In this document: positions 1 to 5,749 of the stretch, in pieces
Layout of the letters: the number at the start of each line of letters is the position of its first letter
Position numbering within the stretch: the stretch's first letter is position 1
Source: Nitrospira sp.
GTDB taxonomy: Bacteria > Nitrospirota > Nitrospiria > Nitrospirales > Nitrospiraceae
Direction: 5' to 3'
DNA: 5,749 nt
Assembly (NCBI GenBank): GCA_025360665.1
Contig: JANYBU010000071.1
Location: forward strand, 1 to 5,749
Made by a program: the position numbers and the translations under genes
The notes under the pieces: generated by a model
What the model saw: only the letters and a program-made list of their open reading frames with translations
Databases searched by the model: none
What the model was told of the DNA's origin: nothing

Positions 1-1
1 A

Positions 2-835
2 GGCATTGACAAGACCGGCTTTTCCCGGGACGAACCGTGGAAGATGACGGGCAGCAGTCTGCCGGAGCATGAGACCTTCTTCTTCTATCTCCAGCGGATC
101 TGCAACCACTGCACGTATCCCGGCTGCTTGGCGGCCTGCCCCCGGAAGGCGATCTACAAGCGCCCCGAAGACGGGATCGTGTTGATCGACCAGAACCGGT
201 GCCGCGGGTACAAGAAGTGTGTGGAACAGTGCCCCTTCAAGAAGCCGATGTATCGGGGCACCACCCGCGTGTCGGAGAAGTGCATCGCGTGCTATCCACG
301 CATTGAAGGGAAGGACCCGCTGACCGGGGGCGAGCCGATGGAAACGCGCTGTATGGCCGCCTGCGTCGGCAAGATCCGGATGCAGAGCCTGGTGCGCATC
401 GGGGAAGACGGCCTGTGGGCGGAAGATCGGTGGCACCCGCTTTACTACGCGATTCGCGTGGAGCAGGTGGCGCTGCCGCTGTACCCCCAGTGGGGCACCG
501 AGCCCAATGGCTTCTACATCCCCCCCCGGCATAGCCCGCGCGGCTATGCGCGGCAGATGTTCGGCCCGGGCGTCGATAACGCCATCGAGAAGTATCTCGT
601 ACCCAGCCGTGAACTGTTGGCAGTTCTCCAGCTCTGGAGAGCCAGCCAGCAGATCATCTTCCGGTACGATGTCATTCCGGGGCCGAAAGTGTTCGAGACC
701 CAGATCCACGGGAAGCGGTTCGAGATGTACAACGATACCGTGCTGGGCTTCAACAAGTCGGGCAAGGAAGTGGCGCGGATTCAGGTCGAAGAACCGATCT
801 ACATTCGGCCAGCCGAGCGCGTCACCTGGCTCTAA
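2..835 (+). CDS. nxrB: Nitrite oxidoreductase beta subunit (NxrB), 5'-truncated by the window
   Basis: This is the iron-sulfur electron-transfer subunit of nitrite oxidoreductase, which passes electrons from the molybdenum catalytic subunit (NxrA) during oxidation of nitrite to nitrate. The frame is open from base 2, so the ATG at 44 is internal. 277 residues are present; Nitrospira NxrB is about 430, so roughly 150 are missing upstream. Visible Fe-S motifs are CNHCTYPGCLAACP (codons from 101), CRGYKKCVEQCPFKKP and KCIACYPRIEG, followed by the pair in TRCMAACVGKIR. In the second motif a Tyr stands where a four-Cys ferredoxin motif would have Cys. NarH-type subunits have Trp there and bind a [3Fe-4S] cluster. 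The C-terminal part (VPSRELLAVLQLWRASQQ onward) matches my memory of Nitrospira NxrB rather than NarH. The ending TAA is at 833-835. A NarH-like or DMSO-reductase-family beta subunit is the alternative, but less likely. Confidence 0.93.
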   Translation, partial: GIDKTGFSRDEPWKMTGSSLPEHETFFFYLQRICNHCTYPGCLAACPRKAIYKRPEDGIVLIDQNRCRGYKKCVEQCPFKKPMYRGTTRVSEKCIACYPRIEGKDPLTGGEPMETRCMAACVGKIRMQSLVRIGEDGLWAEDRWHPLYYAIRVEQVALPLYPQWGTEPNGFYIPPRHSPRGYARQMFGPGVDNAIEKYLVPSRELLAVLQLWRASQQIIFRYDVIPGPKVFETQIHGKRFEMYNDTVLGFNKSGKEVARIQVEEPIYIRPAERVTWL

Positions 836-852
836 GATCGAGTCGGTCGAAA

Positions 853-879
853 GGTGGGAGAGTCAGTGCCTCTCCCACC
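853..879 (+). terminator. Perfect 10-bp stem-loop just after nxrB (terminator or mRNA-stability hairpin)
   Basis: GGTGGGAGAG (853-862) and CTCTCCCACC (870-879) are perfect inverted repeats with a 7-base loop (TCAGTGC). They start 18 bases after the nxrB stop. The stem is GC-rich and strong, but no T-run follows it, so it is not a canonical intrinsic terminator. It may stop or attenuate transcription, or protect the 3' end of a highly expressed nxr message. Confidence 0.6.
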
Positions 880-1031
880 GATCACTGGCGAGGCTTCTCC
901 CGTCACACAGTATCGCAAGCGCTTCGGGTCGAGCAAGCTCGGTTTGGCCGCACGCGTCAACTGGCTGTAAGGGGCCTGGAGGCCGTCGCTTCAGCAAATG
1001 GCATGGAGTTTAATAGAGCTCCACTGTAACC

Positions 1032-1040
1032 AAAAGGGGG
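1032..1040 (+). promoter_or_regulatory. Ribosome binding site of the cupredoxin gene
   Basis: The purine-rich AAAAGGGGG ends four bases before the ATG at 1045. It is the only plausible Shine-Dalgarno match near this start and supports the chosen ATG. Confidence 0.5.
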
Positions 1041-1044
1041 CGTA

Positions 1045-1536
1045 ATGAAGAGCAGGATAAGTGTATTAAAATGGTTGCTGGTTCCTTTGGCTATAGGGGC
1101 TGTCACCTTGACGGTGGTGGGTTTCGATGGGCGATCCGTTGTCCAGGCTGAAGATCCTGAGATGAAGATCGAGGTCACGATCACGGACCAGGGGTACAAC
1201 GTACAAGGCCATACGACACCCGGCGCGTTGACAGCGATCGTGGTCCGCAACAAGGGCTCGATGACCCATGGGATCACTTCGCCGCTGTTCAAGGAAGGAG
1301 TCCTCAAGAAAGAAGGCGATGGTGTGGAGATCAGAGGCCCGAAGGGCAAAGGGTTCAGGGCCTACCATCTCAAACCGGAGCAGACCATGACCTTGTACTT
1401 CAAGAAGGAGTCTCGTACAGATCCGGCGACCGGGATCAGCGAAACGGCGCAGGTTCCCTTGTGGTGTGATATTCACACCCACATGAAAGGGGAATTCCTG
1501 GTCGTCGAGACAAGGGGTGAGATCGGCGGCGGCTGA
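1045..1536 (+). CDS. Exported cupredoxin-like (type 1 copper) protein
   Basis: 163 residues. The N-terminus has basic residues (K2, R4, K9), a hydrophobic stretch (about 10-26) and a likely signal peptidase site after VVQA (residue 35), so the mature protein should be periplasmic. The body is a small beta-rich domain ending in PLWCDIHTHMKGEFLVVE. C141, H144 and M147 have the Cys-x2-His-x2-Met spacing of amicyanin-type blue copper sites, and H75 (GSMTHGITSP) is the expected upstream His ligand. H146 lies between the ligands. Such proteins carry single electrons or handle copper. The gene lies 209 bases after nxrB on the same strand, with the stem-loop between, so it may or may not be co-transcribed. 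Its role with NXR is inferred from position only. A CuA-like or copper-chaperone role is possible, but a CuA site would need a second Cys, which is absent. Confidence 0.85.
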   Translation: MKSRISVLKWLLVPLAIGAVTLTVVGFDGRSVVQAEDPEMKIEVTITDQGYNVQGHTTPGALTAIVVRNKGSMTHGITSPLFKEGVLKKEGDGVEIRGPKGKGFRAYHLKPEQTMTLYFKKESRTDPATGISETAQVPLWCDIHTHMKGEFLVVETRGEIGGG

Positions 1537-1605
1537 GTGGCTCTCACAGCGCAGGGTAATAATTCCCTATGCGGGTCGTGCGGTGAATAGAGAAACCCGA
1601 AATTC

Positions 1606-1611
1606 AGGAGG
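1606..1611 (+). promoter_or_regulatory. Shine-Dalgarno site of the SulP gene
   Basis: AGGAGG is a full consensus match, six bases before the ATG at 1618. It fixes the start of the transporter fragment. Confidence 0.8.
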
Positions 1612-1617
1612 AACAGC

Positions 1618-2403
1618 ATGTCATCGCATGGATCGACAACTCTCGCAATAGAAGATGTTCCAGCAATCGAGAAACCCCAAAATGGGGTGGCGGGGCTGAA
1701 GCATTGGCGGTACGACCTGATGGCAGGGCTGCAAGTCGCCATGATGGGAATCCCGCTCTCGCTCGGTATTGCGATTGCCTCCGGTGCGCCTCCTGTCTGC
1801 GGTGTGATTTCGGCGATCATCGCCGGATTTGTCTTCCCCTTCCTCGGTGGCGCCTATATCACGATCAGCGGGCCGGCCGCCGGCCTGGCGCCGGCGATAT
1901 TAGCCAGCATGATTTTGTTGGGGAATGGAGATTTGGCGGTGGGCTATCCGCTCGCGCTGGTGGCCATTTGTATCGTCGGCATCGTTCAGGTGATCTTAAG
2001 CCTCTTCAATGCCGGGAGATTCGCGCTGTTTTTTCCCATCTCGGTGGTCGAAGGCATGTTGATGGCGATTGGCATGCTGATCATCATTAAACAAATCCCG
2101 GCCTTTCTCGGGTACTTCACGCCGCCCATCAAATCCATTCCCAAAGCCATCTTGCTTATCCCCGAACAGATCATGGGCATGAATCGGTGATCTGCGTCAT
2201 TGGAGCCGTGAGCTGTTTCCTCCTCTTTTTTCTGACCAGTATACTTTCTCGTATAAAGAAACCGTGGGCGAAGTTCATTCCGGTGCCCCTCGTCGTGACC
2301 TTCCTGGCCGGCCTGACCGCGTGGTTTCTGGGGCTCGAGGAGAATACCTCATTCACGTACCCAGCGATCTGTTTGAACATGGCTGTACGTCGTCAGATCA
2401 TTC
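1618..2403 (+). pseudogene. SulP-family anion transporter, 5' fragment with two frameshifts, cut off by an insertion sequence
   Basis: SulP proteins are inner-membrane transporters for sulfate, bicarbonate or related anions, usually about 500 residues or more. The first 190 codons (1618-2190) read well: a short soluble leader, then GLKHWRYDLMAGLQVAMMG at residues 26-44, the family's SGPAAG motif at 84-89, and several hydrophobic helices. The frame then stops at a TGA (2188-2190). Transporter-like sequence resumes one frame over (ICVIGAVSCFLLFFLTS from 2190, then FIPVPLVVTFLAGLTAWFLGLE). From about 2342 it moves again, into EYLIHVPSDLFEHG. Each shift is explained by loss of one base, near 2184-2187 and 2337-2342. 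At 2404 the insertion sequence begins, and the C-terminal helices and STAS domain are absent. The substrate cannot be told. A sequencing error could explain a single frameshift, but truncation makes real decay more likely. Confidence 0.85.
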
Positions 2404-2443
2404 TGGACACAGAGCGTAGAAAAATAAGGTGGTGTTCTGGCTC
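2404..2443 (+). repeat. Terminal inverted repeat of the IS, orfB side
   Basis: Begins TGGACACAGAGC and contains ATAAGGTG at 2424-2431, then GGCTC at 2439-2443. It pairs imperfectly, with small gaps, with the complement of 3833-3874. The outer boundary at 2404 is set by the shared TGGACA and could be off by one base. Confidence 0.7.
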
Positions 2444-2497
2444 CCGTGGGTTGATGTTACGCGGCCGTTCTTTTCACGTGCAATTGCTTTCTTAGCT

Positions 2498-3439
2498 TCA
2501 TGGTTTTCTCTTTGAGACGATTGCGTGTTGCAGGATGGCCGAGCCTTGTCCTGTGAAGACGCTTTCGGGGGTCAGGTTGTTCAGGCTTTCATGGTACCTC
2601 CTTGTGTGGTAATGGGTGATGAAGTCTTCGAGCTGCCGTTCACGATCGCCCGGCAGATACTGGTGTTCGAGCAGGATGCGGTCTTTAAGCGTGCGGGGCC
2701 AGCGTTCGATCTTGCCTTGCGTCTGCGGGTGATCGGGCTGGCCTCTTGTGTGCGAGAGGCCGCTTTCATCGAGCCATGCGCGTAGTTCCGACGAGACGTA
2801 GCAGGGGCCATTATCGCTTAAGCGCCGCGGCCTGTGCCGGACGTTCATGCGGTCGAGGCCCGTGGCCGTCAGCGCATCCCGCAGCGTGTCCGAGACGTCT
2901 GTCGCGCTCATCGTCTTGCACAGCCGCCAGGCGATGATGAAGCGCGAGACGTCGTCCATGACCGTCGAGAGGTAGTACCATCCCCATCCGGTCACCTTGA
3001 TGTAGGTGAAGTCCGTCTGCCACAGCTGATTGACCGTCGTCGTCGGGTTGGCGAACTTGTCAGAGGCTTTCATCACGATGAACGCGGGCGACGTGATGAG
3101 GTCGCGGCTCTTCAGAACCCGATACACCGTCGATTCAGACAAGTCATACCGCTGTTCTTCCGTAAACCGCACCGCCAGCTCGCGCGGCGACAGATCAGGC
3201 TCGGCAAGGGCCAGCGTCACCAGTTGTTCGGCCACGGCATCCGGCACCTTGTTCCAGACAGGGCCGGGATCGGGCTTTTGGTCTTCCAGCCCATCAACGC
3301 CTTCCGACACATAGCGGTCCTACCAGTTGTACAACGTCGATCTGGGAATGCCGATCTGCCCCAGTGTCCGCCGCATGCCCAGCGAAGACTGTTCGACCGT
3401 GCGGATGATCTCTAGCGTTTCAGAGGCGGCGTATCTCAT
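2498..3439 (-). pseudogene. IS3-family transposase OrfB, interrupted by an in-frame TAG
   Basis: OrfB supplies the integrase-like catalytic domain that cuts and joins IS ends. Reading from the ATG at 3439, which overlaps the orfA stop as ATGA, gives 313 codons before the TGA at 2498-2500. Codon 40 (3322-3320) is TAG, within YNW-stop-DRYVSEG, where a sense codon, probably Tyr (one base away), is expected. The rest is intact: a helix-turn-helix region (about 1-120), then the rve catalytic core with D143 (LWQTDFTY), D209 (RLSDNGPCYVS) and E245 (QGKIERW), giving the D-x35-E spacing typical of IS3. The C-terminal HARRYHESL-like motif reads HTRRYHESLNNLTPESV. A restart at the GTG at 3310 would keep the catalytic core but lose the N-terminal DNA-binding part and the link to OrfA, so transposition is probably lost. 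Confidence 0.85.
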
Positions 3440-3807
3440 GTGCCGGCCTCCCCATCCGCGATCACGCTTTTTTTACGCACGCGGGTTTCCAGCAGGGCTT
3501 CGGCAAGAGCCTCTTTCAGCTGCGTGGATTCAGCGCGCAGGGCCTTCACCTCGTCGCTGCCTGCTTCCCGGACGGTGTCTCCGGCCAGCCGTTTCTTCCC
3601 GGCCTCCAGAAACTCCTTGCGCCAGCGGTCATACAGGTTCTGGTGCAGGCCCTCCTTGCGGCAGCTCTCCGCAAGGCTCTCCTCGCCCCGAAGCCCTTGC
3701 AATATGACGCGGATCTTGTCTTCCGCACCAAAATGACGCCGTGTACGACGCTTGATGTCCCGGACGGTCTTCTCGACCGCTTCCCGGCTGTCCTGTTGTG
3801 GTCTCAT
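3436..3807 (-). CDS. IS3-family transposase OrfA (helix-turn-helix protein)
   Basis: OrfA binds the IS ends and regulates transposition; joined to OrfB by frameshifting it forms the active transposase. The protein is 123 residues from the ATG at 3807, which has AAAGGAA upstream. A GTG at 3843 in the same frame would overlap the inverted repeat and is less likely. Residues about 25-70 (FGAEDKIRVILQGLRGEES, then a W62-containing helix) form the HTH. Residues about 86-110 (VKALRAESTQLKEALAEALL) look like the leucine-zipper coiled coil used for multimerisation. No lesion is seen. It ends in TGA at 3438-3436, overlapping the orfB ATG by two bases. Confidence 0.85.
   Translation of the reverse strand: MRPQQDSREAVEKTVRDIKRRTRRHFGAEDKIRVILQGLRGEESLAESCRKEGLHQNLYDRWRKEFLEAGKKRLAGDTVREAGSDEVKALRAESTQLKEALAEALLETRVRKKSVIADGEAGT
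3468..3474 (-). promoter_or_regulatory. A7 run: probable programmed -1 frameshift site between orfA and orfB
   Basis: On the minus strand seven A residues followed by GC lie ten codons before the orfA stop. OrfB is in the -1 frame. That frame has a TAA ending in the first two A residues of the run and is then open through to the orfB ATG, so slippage must happen on the run itself. The zero-frame codons are AAA AAA AGC. Slippage of the second Lys tRNA back by one base reads AAG next and gives an OrfAB fusion. A6G or A7 sites serve this purpose in other IS3 elements. The alternative is simple coupling through the ATGA overlap. Confidence 0.65.
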
Positions 3808-3832
3808 CTTCGTTCCTTTCGGTCGCGACGAT

Positions 3833-3874
3833 GAGCCCAACACATCACCTTATCAAGATGCCTCTATCTGTCCA
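3833..3874 (-). repeat. Terminal inverted repeat of the IS, orfA side
   Basis: Read on the minus strand this begins TGGACAGATAGAGG, contains ATAAGGTG (3853-3846) and ends GGGCTC. It matches the other end imperfectly. Position 3874 is also the exact point where nuclease sequence gives way to IS sequence. Confidence 0.7.
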
Positions 3875-4450
3875 ACTGGGCCTGACGGGGTACACGCTGG
3901 CCGGAATGGCGTACTCATCATTGTCATTTACATATGCCGTCCCCACGTGCAGCGGTTGGTGGATGTCCCCGACGAGGTGGGTCAGGAGTAACAACGCTTG
4001 GCGTTTCGTGAACCCATGAGGATTGTGCGCAGCATCCTGATGTCCGCGAAGCACCTCAATCGCCTGTTGGATGATATGGACGACATCGTCTTCGGCACTA
4101 CCGACCGTCCCCGCTTCATAGTGCGCTTTTTGGAAGGGTATATCGGTGAAATGGTAGTTGTGGTGCTTCGGGTTGGCAGCGACAAACTCATGCATCTCAG
4201 GTGTTAGGGGACCGCAATAGCCCTTGGCACAGTCTGCCCAAATTGAGACGTTAGAGAGAGTTTCTCCCTGCTTCAGCAGATTGTTCAATTCTTGTGAGGC
4301 CTTGGAACCGACGAGAAGCCGGTCCGCGATCGCGCCCACCGTCTGATGTCCTTCATTGCCCCATCCGAAGGACGTGGTAGGAAGGACAATAAGAAATCCT
4401 AAAACAAGCCAAATACGCATGGCCGGTGAAATCGAAAATGAACTGGTCAT
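3875..4450 (-). pseudogene. S1/P1-type zinc-dependent nuclease, 3'-truncated by the IS
   Basis: S1/P1 nucleases are secreted three-zinc enzymes that cut single-stranded DNA and RNA. The start at 4450 is supported by AGGAGG just upstream. Longer starts, up to 4579, lack this. A signal peptide (hydrophobic 13-25) ends at SFG, leaving W30 as the mature N-terminus, as in P1, where this Trp binds zinc. Other ligands visible by family comparison are H35 (WGNEGH), D73 (WAD), H100 (NYHFTD), and H158, D162 and H168 (THLVGDIHQPLH). Only about 192 of the usual 260-300 residues are native. The reading frame then enters the IS at W193 and stops at 3847-3845 after nine IS-encoded residues. The final His and Asp ligands (LHxxWD region) are lost, so activity is unlikely. 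It may still be transcribed and exported. Confidence 0.85.
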
Positions 4451-4804
4451 AATCGCCTCCTCTCGATAATGAGGCAGGCTAACCGCAAGAAGAGTGCCTT
4501 GAAATGGGGAGCGTGGTTTCTGAGAGAAGCAAGATATTTGACGGGTCAGCTCAAGAGGAAAGAATTGGAAATGATCCACCAGAGTACCGAGTTAGATACA
4601 GTCGAATAAAGGTCATCGCCGGTACGCCCGCTGTAGTATTCTATTTTTAAGACGACCGTGGTCAACGCTTCATGATCACGTTCAGTCAAGGGTTGCTTAA
4701 AAATTCAGTATCAAGCTACAGTCCACTCTCCCCGATTTCTAGTTTTCTGGAATATAGCCCCAACCCAAATATTTGATGGGCAACATTCGTCGCATCGCGG
4801 GACA

Positions 4805-4942
4805 ATGACATGCGTGGCGCATGATGAAATGCCCCTCTACCAGCTACACGCTGTAGCCAAAGAGCAGGGTGTTCCCTGTCAGGCCTTGATCCGGCTATTC
4901 ATTCTTGCTGGCGTGGAGAGATGGGGAAGGGCTTCAGGTTGA
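4805..4942 (+). pseudogene. Possible remnant of a CopG/BrnA-like antitoxin
   Basis: From the ATG at 4829 the frame reads MPLYQLHAVAKEQGVPCQAL, followed by IRLFILAGVER, and stops at the TGA at 4940-4942. The pattern Leu-x2-x-Ala-Lys-x-x-Gly-Val-Pro-x-Gln-Ala-Leu-Ile-Arg resembles the helix-turn-helix end of CopG- or BrnA-type antitoxins, which bind DNA as dimers and neutralise a toxin. Only the C-terminal end is recognisable. The frame upstream to 4805 adds nothing familiar, no ribosome site is seen, and no toxin gene is adjacent. This is similarity by eye over about 30 residues, so it is tentative. Confidence 0.3.
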
Positions 4943-4985
4943 CTGGCGCACCTGGCACATGAATGTGGGAAATAATAACCCTACT

Positions 4986-4997
4986 GTCTATATAGAC
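4986..4997. repeat. 12-bp perfect palindrome, possible operator
   Basis: GTCTATATAGAC is its own reverse complement, and the outer flanks AC...GT extend the symmetry with one mismatched pair (T/G). It lies downstream of the antitoxin-like remnant in a non-coding, AT-rich stretch. It could be a dimer binding site or chance. Confidence 0.35.
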
Positions 4998-5166
4998 GGT
5001 CCCTCTACTAAGTGCTACGCAAACAACCTGTCTCTCCAAGGAGAATTTATATAGGCAATTCATAATACTAATCATACTGCGTCTTCCCAAGGCGAGGGTC
5101 GCCGCGGGTATGAGCTGATCGAATACTGACATAAGAGAGAAACGTCGAAGGCAAGCCGATTGCGGA

Positions 5167-5749
5167 TTAACGGGACGCCATTACTGGGACGATATCACAA
5201 CCCGACTCACTCCTAGCGGGTTTCAACTTGTGGGAATTTGAAGTGCGCGTTGCTCGTAACCGTTTCCTTGCTTTCAGTATGACAGTTGGAGTCTGTTGCG
5301 GTGCTGCCGCCCCCAGCATTTTCGACGCGTTGCGCTCCAAAGCCTGCCGCACAGGATCGAGGTTCAACCGCGCATAGATGGCCGTGGTACTCACATCGCG
5401 ATGGTTCAGCACCTTTCCGATCAGGTGCAGGCTTTCTCCGCTTCCCGCCAACCACGACCCGACCGTCCGCCGGAGATCATGAAACCGCACATCGGGAATC
5501 CCCGCCGTCACCCGAATTCGCTCCCAGGCCCGTTTCATATCGTGGAGATGGCCAACCCCGCTCTGTCCCACAAACACATAGGGATTCCCCTCGACCTTGG
5601 GGAGGCTGCGAAGCGTCGAGATCAGGGCTTGGGGCACGGGCAAGAGATGCGGGCGCCCGGCCTTGGTATGTGGTATCCGCCACTCGGCCCTGGTCAGACT
5701 CACGTCGTCCCACCGCATGCTCAAGACTTCGGCCCGTCGCGCGCCGGTC
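5167..5749 (-). CDS. Tyrosine recombinase (phage/island integrase), 5' end outside window
   Basis: Site-specific recombinase that integrates or excises mobile DNA through a phosphotyrosine intermediate. The frame is open to the window edge, starting TGARRAEVLSMRWDDVS, so the true start lies further right. The catalytic set is complete: Arg I (first R of TGARRAEV, codon at 5739), the beta-strand Lys (HTKAGRPHLLPVP), His-x2-Arg (RFHDLRRTVGSWLAG), the later His (KVLNHRDVSTT) and the nucleophile Tyr (TAIYARL). After the usual end (DPVRQALERNASKML) there is a tail of about 50 residues, basic and low in structure (KARKRLRATRTS), ending at TAA 5169-5167. The N-terminal arm- and core-binding domains are missing only because of the window. 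The gene points toward the decayed region, consistent with an element edge nearby. Confidence 0.9.
   Translation of the reverse strand, partial: TGARRAEVLSMRWDDVSLTRAEWRIPHTKAGRPHLLPVPQALISTLRSLPKVEGNPYVFVGQSGVGHLHDMKRAWERIRVTAGIPDVRFHDLRRTVGSWLAGSGESLHLIGKVLNHRDVSTTAIYARLNLDPVRQALERNASKMLGAAAPQQTPTVILKARKRLRATRTSNSHKLKPARSESGCDIVPVMASR

Larger units (their letters stand above)
2404..3874 (-). mobile_element. Complete IS3-family insertion sequence (about 1.47 kb)
   Basis: The element reads on the minus strand as orfA followed by orfB, with orfB in the -1 frame, which is the IS3 plan. The ends begin TGGACA on both sides, giving TG...CA termini. Both ends share an exact ATAAGGTG block about 20 bases inward, followed by similar bases up to GGCTC. 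The outer left flank (ending GATCATTC) and right flank (starting ACTGGGCC) show no 3-5 bp direct repeat, so no target duplication is visible. Each flank is a truncated, unrelated gene. The copy is probably not autonomous because orfB carries a stop codon. The IS3 subgroup was not assigned. Confidence 0.85.
4451..5166. other. 716-bp stretch with no convincing intact gene
   Basis: This lies between the nuclease start and the integrase stop. It holds the nuclease leader (AGGAGG at about 4455-4460), a possible antitoxin remnant (4805-4942), and a palindrome (4986-4997). Parts look AT-rich, especially 4960-5080. A 77-codon minus-strand frame (4899-5132) has no Shine-Dalgarno and no recognisable motif, so it is not called. 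No tRNA or other RNA gene was recognised, and no attachment site could be identified without the other half of the element. Confidence 0.6.

Noticed and set aside
507..1013. 168-codon plus-strand frame overlapping the nxrB 3' end
   Set aside because: The first two thirds overlap nxrB in another frame, the translation is Ser/Arg-rich without motifs, and it also runs through the hairpin.
2187..2495. 102-codon plus-strand frame as a separate membrane protein
   Set aside because: Its first half continues the SulP transporter after a frameshift. Its end is IS sequence, so it is not an independent gene.
2834..3415. 193-codon plus-strand open frame inside the IS
   Set aside because: It lies antisense to the IS3 orfB, has Arg/His-rich composition typical of a shadow frame, and shows no domain.
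4811..4860. tRNA-like D-arm text (GTAGCTGGTAGAG on the minus strand)
   Set aside because: No matching acceptor stem, anticodon arm or T-arm could be built around it, so it is a chance resemblance.
4899..5132. 77-codon minus-strand frame as a hypothetical gene
   Set aside because: No Shine-Dalgarno before the ATG at 5132 and no recognisable motif. It overlaps the antitoxin-like frame on the other strand. A length this short is expected by chance.
5199..5222. AACCCG...CGGGTT inverted repeat as an integrase terminator
   Set aside because: It lies inside the integrase coding tail, the stem is only six pairs with a 12-base loop, and no T-run follows on the minus strand.
1..5749. CRISPR array or other tandem repeat array
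   Set aside because: No regularly spaced repeats were seen on reading through the window. The only clear repeats are the IS ends and short hairpins.

Overview
The window looks like a piece of a Nitrospira-type (nitrite-oxidising or comammox) genome. The basis is the first gene, whose protein carries the ferredoxin-like cysteine pattern and sequence character of the beta subunit of nitrite oxidoreductase (NxrB). Its start lies before the window.

Layout. (1) Positions 2-1536 hold the 3' two thirds of nxrB, a strong stem-loop just behind it, and an intact gene for an exported cupredoxin-like (blue-copper type) protein, both genes on the plus strand. (2) Positions 1618-2403 hold the 5' part of a SulP-family anion transporter gene. 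It is broken by two apparent frameshifts and then cut off. (3) Positions 2404-3874 are a complete, minus-strand insertion sequence of the IS3 family. It has imperfect terminal inverted repeats, an orfA, a 7-A slippage site, and a D,D35E orfB that carries an in-frame TAG near its start. (4) Positions 3875-4450 (minus strand) are the 5' part of an S1/P1-type zinc nuclease gene, cut off exactly at the other end of the insertion sequence. (5) Positions 4451-5166 hold no convincing intact gene. This stretch looks more AT-rich than its surroundings and contains a possible antitoxin remnant and a short perfect palindrome. (6) Positions 5167-5749 (minus strand) are the catalytic part of a tyrosine recombinase (phage or island integrase) that runs off the right edge.

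How it fits together. The left 1.5 kb is energy-metabolism sequence: NXR beta transfers electrons through Fe-S clusters, and a secreted copper protein next to it could take part in periplasmic electron transfer or copper handling, though this is only inferred from position. The rest is accessory DNA in decay. The insertion sequence has a different truncated gene on each side and no visible target duplication, so it marks a rearrangement junction (or an assembly join across a repeat) rather than a simple insertion. The integrase suggests that an integrated element begins near the right end. I see no evidence for a new defence or CRISPR-like system. The most useful points are the nxrB-cupredoxin neighbourhood, the rearrangement at the insertion sequence, and the inactivating lesions in three genes.
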